The position numbers and the translations under genes were made by a program. This document shows, piece by piece, positions 7,541 to 16,091 of a stretch of 64,000 bases of DNA (positions within the stretch are counted from its first letter, which is position 1; every line of letters starts with the position of its first letter). The stretch lies in assembly GCA_905198155.1 (NCBI GenBank), contig CAJKBQ010000006.1, positions 1 to 64,000 of the forward strand, read 5' to 3'. This DNA is from an uncultured Eubacteriales bacterium. GTDB lineage: Bacteria; Bacillota; Clostridia; Oscillospirales; Acutalibacteraceae. The notes below the pieces were generated by a model, which was not told where the DNA came from, did not search any database, and saw only the letters and a program-made list of their open reading frames with translations.

Positions 7541-9562
7541 TTACTGGAAAGTCAGGGTGCCGCCGCGCATGAGTTCAGAGACAAGGAGACGGGTTCCGGT
7601 TGGGACGCCGTTCCAGTACCAGACGGGCGTGCGGGATTCGCGGCGCGTAATGGTCAGCGTACGGCCGGTGCTCAGGTACAGCGCGGCGTTCCGAATCCGC
7701 GGGATGCCGAGCAGCATTTGATCCTGACCGGAGACGGGGAAAATCCCCAGCATATTCCATAGCAGATACGACGACAGCCCGCCGGAATCGTCGTTGCCGG
7801 GGAAGCCGCCCGGTTCCGGGAAGCGCAGCGAGTGCGCGAATCCCAGCGACAGCACGTCGCGCAGGCGGTCGGGGCGGTCGGCGTAGAGATACGCGTACGG
7901 TGTTTCCATGTCCGGCTCGTTGTTGAAGCCTTCAAATGCGGCCGGGACGGCACAGTCGGTGGGATTTTCGCCGAAGCCGAAGAAATAATCGAGCAACGCG
8001 GTGAAACGGTCTTTGCCCAGCTGCGCGACGCGCTCGTCCAGCTGCGGCAGCAGCCGGAACGAGTAGTTCCACACATTCCCTTCGTAGTAGTACGATTCCG
8101 GCCGCAGCAGGCCGGTTTTTGCATCAAATGCGGCCGTCCAGCAGCGGGCCATACGGCACAGCGCGGCTTCATCGTCCGTCCGCCCGACGGAATGCGCCAG
8201 CATCGCGCCGGCGGCGCAGACCTCCGCCAAGTCCAGGATGTGCGGCGGGTAGGCATCCGGGGCGGCGTGCAGCAGCGAATCGAACGCGCCGCTGCGCAGC
8301 TGCTGCATCAGCACCGTGACGGCGCTGTCCGCCTCGACGGGAATCCCGCGCAGGTGGGCGTCCGCCAGCGACAGGATCATCAGCAGTTTGGCCTGGGACT
8401 GCTCCGTTTTCAGGCCGCCGTCCAGCAGGACGCAGTTGGGGAGTTCGCCTTGGCGGCGGGCGATGCCGGTCATGGTGTGCGCAATTTTGCGCGAAATTTC
8501 GGGGTACAGCGTGAAAATCAGCGGGAGCGCCGTTTTGTATTGATCCCACATGGTTGCCAGGTCGCAGACAAAGTCGTCGGTATCGCCGAGGAAATTGTCG
8601 CCCGACCAGTCGCACGGTTTGATTGAGGCGCGGTATAGCAGCGTGTAGAACAGGTCGCGGTCGGCGTCGCTGTCGCATTCGACATCGACTGCGGCGAAGT
8701 GCGCGGCCCAGCGGGCGACGGTCTGGTCGCGCGCAGTGTCAAAATCTGCGGGCGCGCGTTCCAGCATGGCCAACGCTTCCGATTCACCGCGCAGCGAGAT
8801 TGCGACGCGCACCACGCACGGACCGGATACGGTAAATACACAGCCGAATCGGTCGTCCGTTGCGTCGAGTTGCAGCGCGGACGCATCCAGCCGCGTATTG
8901 CCGCGCCACAGGGCGCAGTCGGCCGCGTCGGTGCAGTCTGCGGCGATGAATTTGCGCAGGCCGTGCGTATCGATCCAGCCGACGGCCGTGTGCGCGTTCA
9001 CCCGGCGCACGGCGCTGGCGGACGGGCATTCGTACAGCTGGGAGCCGAAGTTCCGGTTCAGTCCGTCGTTGGAAAAGTCGATCCGGATGCTGCCCGGCTG
9101 CATGGTGTAGCGGTGCAGCGCCACGCCGCCGGATACCGTCAGCTCGGCGCGGATGCCGCTGGCGCCCATCGTGCAGCGGTAATCGCCCGGCCGGGCGGAT
9201 TCGTCGGTCAGCGGTTCCCGCACGTCGCGCAGCGCGCCATACAGCGGCGTGACGACGGCAAAATTGTAGTAATTGCGGATGGCGCCGGTGCCGCTGTGCT
9301 GCATATGCGAAAACCCGCACACGATCGCGTCCGCCGTCATCGGGCGGATTTCGCCGCCGGAATTGGGCGTGCAGCGGCCGTAGCCGGTGGGGTAGGCGCC
9401 GGAGTAGGCGCAGCAGCTCATCCGGCCGAACGGTTCGCACGCGCCGGGGTGCAGGTTGCCGCACATCCCTTTAATCATGTGCCAGTGCACCGCCGCGCCG
9501 CTTGGGGTTCCGAGCCGGGTGGGGGCGGTGCCGAAAAACATTTGAATATTGGGCGGATTCAT
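7541..9562 (-). CDS. GH92-family alpha-mannosidase-like protein
   Basis: This 673-residue protein matches glycoside hydrolase family 92, calcium-dependent exo-alpha-mannosidases acting mainly on alpha-1,2-mannosides. The hallmark is near the C terminus: GNDDSGGLSSYLLWNMLGIF corresponds to the conserved GNDD-G-(M/L)S motif that leads into the second active-site strand, and an EGNVWNYSF-like segment sits earlier. It lacks a signal peptide and is somewhat shorter than secreted members, so it is probably intracellular. The ATG at 9562 has GGAG 8 bases upstream and is preferred over the longer reading from 9592. A minus-strand TATAAT lies at 9605-9610, but its -35 is weak. It likely works with the convergent hydrolase under the AraC regulator. 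Confidence 0.88.
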   Translation of the reverse strand: MNPPNIQMFFGTAPTRLGTPSGAAVHWHMIKGMCGNLHPGACEPFGRMSCCAYSGAYPTGYGRCTPNSGGEIRPMTADAIVCGFSHMQHSGTGAIRNYYNFAVVTPLYGALRDVREPLTDESARPGDYRCTMGASGIRAELTVSGGVALHRYTMQPGSIRIDFSNDGLNRNFGSQLYECPSASAVRRVNAHTAVGWIDTHGLRKFIAADCTDAADCALWRGNTRLDASALQLDATDDRFGCVFTVSGPCVVRVAISLRGESEALAMLERAPADFDTARDQTVARWAAHFAAVDVECDSDADRDLFYTLLYRASIKPCDWSGDNFLGDTDDFVCDLATMWDQYKTALPLIFTLYPEISRKIAHTMTGIARRQGELPNCVLLDGGLKTEQSQAKLLMILSLADAHLRGIPVEADSAVTVLMQQLRSGAFDSLLHAAPDAYPPHILDLAEVCAAGAMLAHSVGRTDDEAALCRMARCWTAAFDAKTGLLRPESYYYEGNVWNYSFRLLPQLDERVAQLGKDRFTALLDYFFGFGENPTDCAVPAAFEGFNNEPDMETPYAYLYADRPDRLRDVLSLGFAHSLRFPEPGGFPGNDDSGGLSSYLLWNMLGIFPVSGQDQMLLGIPRIRNAALYLSTGRTLTITRRESRTPVWYWNGVPTGTRLLVSELMRGGTLTFQ

Positions 9563-9717
9563 GGTTCCACGCTCCTTTGATTTTTGGTGCATTGCTGTGT
9601 CCTTATTATATCATATTTCGCGGATTCGTGCGTACCTTTTCTTGCGCTTTCGCGGGCGGTTCGGCATCTCTTTTTACGGACTTTTGCGGCGCGTCCCCCA
9701 AATATCGGAACAACAAA

Positions 9718-9747
9718 AAAACAAGGCTCCCGCAGGAGCCTTGTTTT
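9718..9747 (-). terminator. Intrinsic terminator after ispH-rpsA
   Basis: The inverted repeat ACAAGGCTCC-cgca-GGAGCCTTGT (9721-9744), with flanking A and T extending the stem, is followed on the minus strand by T7. It lies 14 bases past the ispH-rpsA stop. Confidence 0.92.
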
Positions 9748-9760
9748 GCGTTTGGAACTC

Positions 9761-11713
9761 TTATTCCGCCGCCGCGTCCGCAGCCGCCGCTTTCATCGAC
9801 AGGCTGACGCGTTTTTTGTCGAAGTCGATGGCCGTGATCTTCGCTTTGACGACCTGGCCGACTTTCAGCACATCCTGCGGTTTGTTGATGTGCTCGTTGG
9901 CGATCTGAGAGATGTGGATCAGACCGTCGATTCCCGGAATCACGCGCGCAAACGCACCGAAGTCGGTCATTCCGACGATCGTCACGTCTACGATGGAGTC
10001 CACCGGGTACTGGTTTTTCAGGATTTCCCACGGATTGTCCTCGGCTTTCTTGTAGCCCAGGGAAATCTTCTTCTTTTCCGGATCGAGTTTCAGGATATAG
10101 ACATCCACTTCCTGGCCCACAGACAGCACCTCGGCCGGGTTTTTGATCCGGTTCCACGACAGCTCGGAGATGTGGATCATCCCGTCCACGCCGCCGATGT
10201 CAACGAATGCACCGTACGAAGTGAGCGATTTCACGACGCCGTGATAGGCCTTGCCTTCCTCGGCGGTCTCCCAGAATTTCGCTTCCTGCTCTTTGCGCTT
10301 GTCGGCAGCGACGGAGCGGATGGAGCCGACGGCGCGTCTGCGGCCGCGGTTGACTTCGAGGATGCGGAACTGCACTTCCTGGTTCAGCAGGCCGTCCAGC
10401 GGTTCGCCGCGGGTCGCGGTTGCCTGCGACGCCGGGATGAACACGCGCACGCCGTTGGTGACGGCGATCAGGCCGCCTTTGATGATCTCGGTGACAACGC
10501 CGGTAAGTACGGAATGATCTTCCGCAGCGGCGGACACCACTTCCCAGCCCTTCATCGCGTCCAGACGGCGCTTGGAGAGCATGATGGTGCCTTCCTGGTC
10601 ATTGGTGCGCATGATGAGCAGATCCAGCTCATCGCCGACCTTCACAAGGTCCTCAGCGCGGGCAGACGGGTCGTTGGACAGCTCGTCAAGCGGGATGAAA
10701 CCCGCTTGCTTGCGGCCGACATCGACATACACTTCGTTGGGCGCGATGCCCACGACGACGCCGTGTACCTTTTCATCTGTATTAAACGTTTTCAAGGATT
10801 CTTCGAGGAGTTCCGCGAAGCTTCCTTCGGACGTTTCGGTGTCTGCGAGATGGGTTTCCTGGTTCAAGATTTCGGTCATGGTTGATAGTACCTCCTTTAT
10901 AATGCCGGCAGGTGTGGATGCACCTGCGGTTACGCCAATAGAACGTGCGGCCCGAATCTGCGCAACGGGCAGCTCGCGTGCGGTCTCGATCAGGACGGAT
11001 GGACAGCTCGCCCGGCAAATCTCAAAAAGCTTTGCCGTGTTGGAACTTTGCCGCCCGCCGACGACGACCATGAAATCGGAATGCGCTGCCAGATCGACGG
11101 CTTCTTGCTGCCGCTCTAATGTCGCATTACATATTGTATCAAATAATTTTGCGTTTGTATAGTCTCTTTCGAGAATTTTCAAACATTTTTTCCAGACTTC
11201 CGTCCGGAACGTGGTTTGCTGGACAACGCAAATCGAAATATTCTTATTTTCTTGAAAACTATTAAGCAATTTGACCAATTCGTCCGGATTGGAGAATACC
11301 AGCCCGCGTCCGCGGCAGTGACTGAGGATGCCCTGCACTTCCGGGTGCCGGGGGTCGCCGGCGATCAGGACGGTTTGTCCGGCGGCGGAAGCGGCCGAAA
11401 CGATCCGGTGAATTTTGGCTACGAACGGGCATGTTGCATCGATGACCGGGTGGCCGGACGATTGGAGGTGATCCATTTCGTCTTTTGGGATGCCGTGCGA
11501 GCGGATGATAATGGGGGCGCCGGCCGGGGCGTCGGTAAAATCGTCCACCGCGGTGACGCCTTCGGCGGCCAGCTGCGCGACCATCTGCGGATTGTGAATG
11601 ATGGGGCCGAGCGTATATGCCCGCTGTGTGCGCGCCAGCTGCTCGGCGATGTCGATGGCGCGGCGGACGCCGAAGCAAAATCCGGCGCTTTTGGCCAGTG
11701 TGATGGTTGTCAT
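9761..11713 (-). CDS. ispH-rpsA: Bifunctional HMBPP reductase / ribosomal protein S1 fusion
   Basis: Residues 1-285 are IspH, the [4Fe-4S] reductase for the last step of the MEP isoprenoid pathway; cluster cysteines are Cys13 (AGFCFGV), the Cys of DATCPFV and that of TICNAT. From about residue 315 four S1 RNA-binding repeats follow, the third and fourth carrying the typical SYGAFVDIGG and DFGAFARVIPG strands. This 650-residue fusion is known in Clostridia, where it replaces separate IspH and S1. The start ATG overlaps the plsC stop (ATGA), and the order cmk-plsC-ispH-rpsA is conserved in the class. ispA and dxs, also of isoprenoid synthesis, lie 15 kb away in this window. Confidence 0.97.
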   Translation of the reverse strand: MTTITLAKSAGFCFGVRRAIDIAEQLARTQRAYTLGPIIHNPQMVAQLAAEGVTAVDDFTDAPAGAPIIIRSHGIPKDEMDHLQSSGHPVIDATCPFVAKIHRIVSAASAAGQTVLIAGDPRHPEVQGILSHCRGRGLVFSNPDELVKLLNSFQENKNISICVVQQTTFRTEVWKKCLKILERDYTNAKLFDTICNATLERQQEAVDLAAHSDFMVVVGGRQSSNTAKLFEICRASCPSVLIETARELPVAQIRAARSIGVTAGASTPAGIIKEVLSTMTEILNQETHLADTETSEGSFAELLEESLKTFNTDEKVHGVVVGIAPNEVYVDVGRKQAGFIPLDELSNDPSARAEDLVKVGDELDLLIMRTNDQEGTIMLSKRRLDAMKGWEVVSAAAEDHSVLTGVVTEIIKGGLIAVTNGVRVFIPASQATATRGEPLDGLLNQEVQFRILEVNRGRRRAVGSIRSVAADKRKEQEAKFWETAEEGKAYHGVVKSLTSYGAFVDIGGVDGMIHISELSWNRIKNPAEVLSVGQEVDVYILKLDPEKKKISLGYKKAEDNPWEILKNQYPVDSIVDVTIVGMTDFGAFARVIPGIDGLIHISQIANEHINKPQDVLKVGQVVKAKITAIDFDKKRVSLSMKAAAADAAAE

Positions 11714-12357
11714 ACGGCGGTCTTGGACTCCTTTTTATGCGGCTGCGCACACAGCGTGCGGCCCTCCTGCTGGAGTGCGGCGATGCGGCTCATCAGCATT
11801 CGGGTGGCGTTGCGGATTTCCAGCCCGGAGCCGGTTTCAATCCCCAGTGCTTCCGGCGGGATGGGTTCGCCGACCACGACGTATGTCCGGCGGAACAGCC
11901 GAACCCGCGGCGCGCCGCAGCAGACGATGGCCATGGGGATGATTGGGACGCCGCAATCGTGCGCCAGCCGGACGGCGCCGGTTTTGCCGGGCAGCAGTAC
12001 GCCGGTTTTGGATCGCGTCCCTTCGGGGAACAGACCCACCAGGCGGCCGTCGCGCAGCAGCGTTTCGGCGTGCGCCAGCGCTTCGGCACCGCCGGTGCCG
12101 CGCGTGACGGGGAACGCGCCCAGTTTCCGGATGAGTTTTCCCAGCAGCTTGTGCCGGAACAGCTCGACTTTTCCCATGAAATGGACTTGCCGCCGCTGCG
12201 AAAACGCGACGAACAACGGGTCGATCCACGAAGTGTGATTGGCGCAGCAGACCGCGCCGCCGACCGGTACGCTGCCGTGCGTGACCACCCGGTACCGGAA
12301 CAGCACGCGGAATATCCGCGACACAACGGCGATGCAGTTGCGGTAAAACGGCGTCAT
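11710..12357 (-). CDS. plsC: 1-acylglycerol-3-phosphate acyltransferase
   Basis: The 215-residue membrane-associated enzyme acylates lysophosphatidic acid to phosphatidic acid. The acyltransferase motifs are both present: NHTSWID (NHx4D, about residue 42) and FPEGTRS (about residue 113), the latter binding the glycerol phosphate. Two in-frame ATGs are possible. The one at 12366 overlaps the cmk stop but has no room for a ribosome binding site; the one at 12357 has AAAGGA about 10 bases upstream, so I use it. It is translationally coupled to cmk before it and to ispH-rpsA after it. Confidence 0.93.
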   Translation of the reverse strand: MTPFYRNCIAVVSRIFRVLFRYRVVTHGSVPVGGAVCCANHTSWIDPLFVAFSQRRQVHFMGKVELFRHKLLGKLIRKLGAFPVTRGTGGAEALAHAETLLRDGRLVGLFPEGTRSKTGVLLPGKTGAVRLAHDCGVPIIPMAIVCCGAPRVRLFRRTYVVVGEPIPPEALGIETGSGLEIRNATRMLMSRIAALQQEGRTLCAQPHKKESKTAV

Positions 12358-12362
12358 TCCAT

Positions 12363-13046
12363 TCATCCTTTCTGCGCGATTTCTTCCAGCCGGTCGCGGA
12401 TCCGTGCGGTCAGCGCGGCGACCGACTGTTCCAGCTGCATACCGGTGTTGTCGATGATCTCAGCGTCGGCAGCGGCTTTGAGCGGCGCGATGGCGCGGTG
12501 CGAATCGTCGTAATCGCGTTTTTCGATGTCGGCGCGGACGTCTTCCAGCCGGACGTCCTGCCCTTTTTCGGTCAGTTCCCGGTAGCGGCGCTGCGCGCGG
12601 CAGTCGATGCTGGCGGTCAGAAAGTATTTGATCTGCGCATTCGGCAGCACGACGGTGCCGATGTCGCGCCCGTCCATCAGGACGTTGTTGGTTTCGGCCA
12701 GTTCACGCTGGAGCGACAGCAGGAATGCCCGAACCGTCGGGCGCGCAGAAACGCGCGACGCCATCAGCGAAGCTTCCGGCGTGCGGATTTCGTCCGAAAC
12801 GTCCACGCCGTTCAGCAGCACGCGCTGCTCGCCGCCCTGGAATACTAGGCGGATGTCGGTGTTTTTCAGCAGCGCTTCCAGCTCGGAGCGGTCTTCGAGG
12901 TCAATCCGGCTGCGCGATACGGCCAGGCCGACCGTGCGGTACAGCGCGCCGGTATCTACGTAAATATATCCCAATTCCCGCGCGACGCCGCGCGCGATGG
13001 AGCTTTTTCCGGCCCCGGCCGGGCCGTCGATTGCGATTGCGATCAT
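12363..13046 (-). CDS. cmk: Cytidylate kinase
   Basis: This 227-residue enzyme phosphorylates CMP and dCMP with ATP. The P-loop GPAGAGKSS is at residues 8-16; the substrate-binding DTGALYR and the MDGRDIGTVVLP segment (about residue 149) are typical. The length matches the family. It is the third gene of the minus-strand unit and shares its stop with the beginning of the plsC frame. Confidence 0.97.
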   Translation of the reverse strand: MIAIAIDGPAGAGKSSIARGVARELGYIYVDTGALYRTVGLAVSRSRIDLEDRSELEALLKNTDIRLVFQGGEQRVLLNGVDVSDEIRTPEASLMASRVSARPTVRAFLLSLQRELAETNNVLMDGRDIGTVVLPNAQIKYFLTASIDCRAQRRYRELTEKGQDVRLEDVRADIEKRDYDDSHRAIAPLKAAADAEIIDNTGMQLEQSVAALTARIRDRLEEIAQKG

Positions 13047-13069
13047 CGTAACAATTCATTCCTTTCGGA

Positions 13070-14323
13070 TCATTCAACAGGATTATTGCAGGATTCGGCG
13101 GCAGCGATTCCGGCTGCGCGCCCGGTGGACCATGCGATTTGTAGGTTGAAGCCGCCGGTGTAGGCGTCCACGTCCAGCACTTCGCCGCAGGCATACAGCC
13201 CGCGCACCCGCTTGGACGCCATCGTCCGCGGGTCAATTTCGGAAACGCGGATGCCGCCCGCCGTGACAATGGCTTCGGCCAGCGGCCGGAACCCGTGGAC
13301 GACGATGGCGAAATCTTTGAACTGCGCCAAAACTGCGTGCCGCAGCTCGCGCGTGAGCGCATGGGCTTTGGTGTGCGGCGGAATCTGCGTCCGGCGTGCA
13401 AACACGGGATTCATCCTGGCCGGGAGCAGCGCGCCCAGCAGGTTGACGAAGTCTTTGTTCGGGGCCTGCGCGATCTCGCGCTGTAAGCGCTGATCCAGCC
13501 GGTCCGCATCGAGCGCCGGTTTCAGGTCGAGGTGCAGCGTATATTGCCCCGGTTTGGGGTCGCGCAGGTGCGCGCTGGCGCTCAGAATGATCGGGCCGGA
13601 CACGCCGAAATGCGTGAACAGCAGCTCGCCGAAGTCGGTATATACGACTTTGCCGCGGTTGTCCGTTACGCGCAGCCCGGTGTTCCGCAGCGACAGCCCC
13701 ATCATTTCGGTGCAGTCGCGGCCTTCCGCGACCATCGGAATCAGCGACGGCCGGGGCGGAACGATGGTATGCCCCAGCGCCTGCGCCATACGGTATCCGT
13801 CACCGGTGGAGCCGGTTGCCGGGTACGATGCGCCGCCGGTTGCCAAAATCACCCGGTCTGCCGCGATGAATGCGCCTGCTTCGGTTTCGACGCCGGTGAC
13901 AGCCCCATCCGCCGTCCGGATGCGGGCAGCGCGCGCGGTGATCCGCTGCACGGACAGCGCACGGCAGCGGCGGTCGAGCAGATCCACGACGTCGGCTGCT
14001 TTGTCCGACACGGGGAATACACGCTGGCCGCGTTCGGTTTTGACGGGCAGTCCGTTTTCTTCGCAGAACCGGACCATATCGTCCGGCGTGAACCGCGAAA
14101 ACGCGCCGTACAGAAACCGGCCGTTGTCCGGGACGGCGGCGACCAGCTCGCGCACGGTGCATTGATTGGTCAGGTTGCACCGGCCTTTGCCGGTAATCAT
14201 CAATTTGCGCCCGGGACGGTCGTTGCGTTCCAGCAAAACCGGCGGGACGCCGGTTTCCGCCGCGGCGATGGCGGCCATCATTCCGGCCGCGCCTGCGCCG
14301 ATGACTGCGATGCGATGGTTCAT
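13070..14323 (-). CDS. HI0933/YhiN-family NAD(P)/FAD-dependent oxidoreductase
   Basis: This 417-residue flavoprotein opens with the FAD-binding motif GAGAAGMMAAIAAAE (about residues 9-23) followed by the family signature GRKLMITGKGRCNLTN. The C-terminal ATVTAGG-like segment (EAIVTAGGIRVSEIDPRTM) and the final GEVLDVDAYTGGFNLQIA, which contacts the cofactor, confirm the HI0933 family (also called YhiN, AoaB or BaiN-like). The substrate is unknown for most members, so no reaction is assigned. Its ATG overlaps the stop of the preceding RpiR regulator by four bases, so both are made from one message. Confidence 0.93.
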   Translation of the reverse strand: MNHRIAVIGAGAAGMMAAIAAAETGVPPVLLERNDRPGRKLMITGKGRCNLTNQCTVRELVAAVPDNGRFLYGAFSRFTPDDMVRFCEENGLPVKTERGQRVFPVSDKAADVVDLLDRRCRALSVQRITARAARIRTADGAVTGVETEAGAFIAADRVILATGGASYPATGSTGDGYRMAQALGHTIVPPRPSLIPMVAEGRDCTEMMGLSLRNTGLRVTDNRGKVVYTDFGELLFTHFGVSGPIILSASAHLRDPKPGQYTLHLDLKPALDADRLDQRLQREIAQAPNKDFVNLLGALLPARMNPVFARRTQIPPHTKAHALTRELRHAVLAQFKDFAIVVHGFRPLAEAIVTAGGIRVSEIDPRTMASKRVRGLYACGEVLDVDAYTGGFNLQIAWSTGRAAGIAAAESCNNPVE

Positions 14324-15195
14324 TCCTGCGGTTGCTCCTCTACTTTTTCGTACACGGCGTATTTGTCCCAGATGCTTTCCAATTGCTCAAACGCCTGGGA
14401 GACGTCGGCCTTTTTGCGGGCAGCCACGGCGGCGATCAGCGCGTTGACCAGGCTCATGGGCGCTACGAGCGAATCGACGATCGAGATCATGCTGCTTTGC
14501 GCCAGCAGCAGGTGCGTGGCGTATGGTGCCAGCGGCGACTGCCTGCTGTCGGTGACGGAGATCACCGTTGCGCCTTTGTCGCGGGCGAAGCGCAGCGCCT
14601 TGGCGACGCTGGTGGAGTACCGCGGGAAGCTGAATCCGATTACGGTATCGGCCGCGCCAACGCGGAACATTTTTTCAAAAAATTCGCTTTCGCTGACGGC
14701 GTTGACCACCGTTACATGGCCAAAGATCAGGTTGAAGTAGTACCCCAGAAACGCCGCGACCGGCGCCGAGGACCGCGCGGCGACGATGTAGATGCGCCGC
14801 GTGCCGACGATGGCGTCCACGGCCGCTTCAAACGCATCGTGCGACGTGGCCTCCATGGTGGCGCGAATGGTGTCCATATCGGCGTTGAGCACGGAACTGA
14901 GCACGTCCTGCGCGCCGATTTGCTCCTGCGCGACATTGATGCGCTGCACCGACGTCAGCCGGCTGCGAATCATTTCCTGCATGGCTTTTTGCAGTTCCGG
15001 GTAGCCGTCGAACCCGACTTCCACGGCAAACCGCACCACCGTGGATTCGCTGACGCCGACCGTCTGCCCCAGCCGCGCGGCCGTCATAAACGCGGCTTTG
15101 TCGTACGAATGCGTGATAAACTGCGCGATGGCGCGCTGGCCTTTGGAAAAGCTGCCGGAATGTTTTTCAATATTGGATAACAACTGATTATTCAC
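14320..15195 (-). CDS. MurR/RpiR-family regulator with SIS domain
   Basis: The protein has an N-terminal RpiR helix-turn-helix (about residues 1-77, including RLGQTVGVSESTVVRFAVE) and a C-terminal SIS sugar-phosphate-binding domain (about 105-245, including IYIVAARSSAPVAAFLGYY). I take the GTG at 15195 as start: AGAGGGG lies 9 bases upstream, the result (291 residues) matches the family, and the ATG at 15276 falls within the promoter -35. RpiR proteins sense phosphosugars, but no sugar gene follows; the downstream genes are a flavoprotein and cmk, so its target is unclear. Confidence 0.92.
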   Translation of the reverse strand: MNNQLLSNIEKHSGSFSKGQRAIAQFITHSYDKAAFMTAARLGQTVGVSESTVVRFAVEVGFDGYPELQKAMQEMIRSRLTSVQRINVAQEQIGAQDVLSSVLNADMDTIRATMEATSHDAFEAAVDAIVGTRRIYIVAARSSAPVAAFLGYYFNLIFGHVTVVNAVSESEFFEKMFRVGAADTVIGFSFPRYSTSVAKALRFARDKGATVISVTDSRQSPLAPYATHLLLAQSSMISIVDSLVAPMSLVNALIAAVAARKKADVSQAFEQLESIWDKYAVYEKVEEQPQE

Positions 15196-15247
15196 GATTT
15201 TCGACCCCTCTTGCGTCCGGATCGCCCGATCAATAAAATTCCTACTT

Positions 15248-15276
15248 ATCTTACCCTTTTGCGCGGGAAAAATCAA
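15248..15276 (-). promoter_or_regulatory. Promoter of the rpiR-cmk-plsC-ispH unit
   Basis: On the minus strand TTGATT (15271-15276) and TAAGAT (15248-15253) are exactly 17 bases apart, about 53 bases before the GTG start. Confidence 0.72.
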
Positions 15277-15401
15277 GTTTATTCTGTGAATTTTTCGGGA
15301 ATTTCAAATTTCCGCGTGAATTTTGAAAAAAAACGAACCCAATTCGCCGTTTGGCAATAGTATGGGGCATCCGGCAAAAATTGCGAGAGAGGGGATTGCG
15401 G

Positions 15402-16010
15402 ATGAGGACCAGACGGAACCGCCGCGGGCGGAGGTGGATTGCGCTACTGCTGGCGGGCGCGGCGCTGATTGCGGTCGATCACCGGATGACGCCGGTGGTG
15501 TCGGCGTCGGTCGCGCAGCAGGCGGAGCGGCAGGCGGGCGAGGTAGTCAGCGAAGCGGTGCGCGGCTGGCTGGACGAAGCGCCCGATCCGGCGGCGCTGC
15601 TGACGGTGACGCGCGGGACGGACGGCGCGATGCAGTCGATGCAGGCGGATACGGCGCAGCTGAGCCGGATGCAGGCGGAGCTGACGCTGCGGATTCAGCA
15701 CCGGCTGGACGATGCGTCCGTCCGCATTGCCGTTCCGCTGGGGACGATTTTGGGGTCGAACCTGCTGCGCGACCGCGGGCCGCGCGTGACTGTCCGGTTT
15801 GCGTTTGCATCGGCTGCCGAGTGCCGGCTCGACACGCAGTTCGACAGCACCGGGATCAACCAAACGCGGTTCGAAGTATGGCTGACCGTCGGGGTGACGG
15901 CGAGGCCGCTGGCGTCCGACCGGTGGGAACCGATCCGGGCGGAGCTGCGGTACTGTGTTGTGCAATGCGTGGTGGCGGGCGCGGTGCCGAATGTCCATCT
16001 TTCTTCCTGA
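15402..16010 (+). CDS. yunB: Sporulation protein YunB
   Basis: This 202-residue protein matches YunB, a mother-cell sporulation protein of unknown mechanism. It has a basic N terminus and one membrane segment (about residues 12-28), and the conserved late region: VPLGTILGSNLLRDRGPRV followed by DSTGINQTRFEVWL, as in YunB of Bacillus. I begin at the ATG at 15402 (AGAGAGGGG upstream) rather than at 15351. It stands alone between the divergent rpiR unit and the ligA promoter. I could not see a convincing sigma-E promoter in front of it. Confidence 0.88.
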   Translation: MRTRRNRRGRRWIALLLAGAALIAVDHRMTPVVSASVAQQAERQAGEVVSEAVRGWLDEAPDPAALLTVTRGTDGAMQSMQADTAQLSRMQAELTLRIQHRLDDASVRIAVPLGTILGSNLLRDRGPRVTVRFAFASAAECRLDTQFDSTGINQTRFEVWLTVGVTARPLASDRWEPIRAELRYCVVQCVVAGAVPNVHLSS

Positions 16011-16026
16011 AAAATCAAATTAATGA

Positions 16027-16055
16027 TTGCATTTTGCGGCAAAAACCCGTATAAT
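16027..16055 (+). promoter_or_regulatory. Promoter for ligA
   Basis: TTGCAT (16027-16032) and TATAAT (16050-16055) are 17 bases apart and lie about 37 bases before the ligA start. Confidence 0.82.
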
Positions 16056-16091
16056 AAAGAACGATGGGATCAAAAGAAAGGAAGATTGTGC

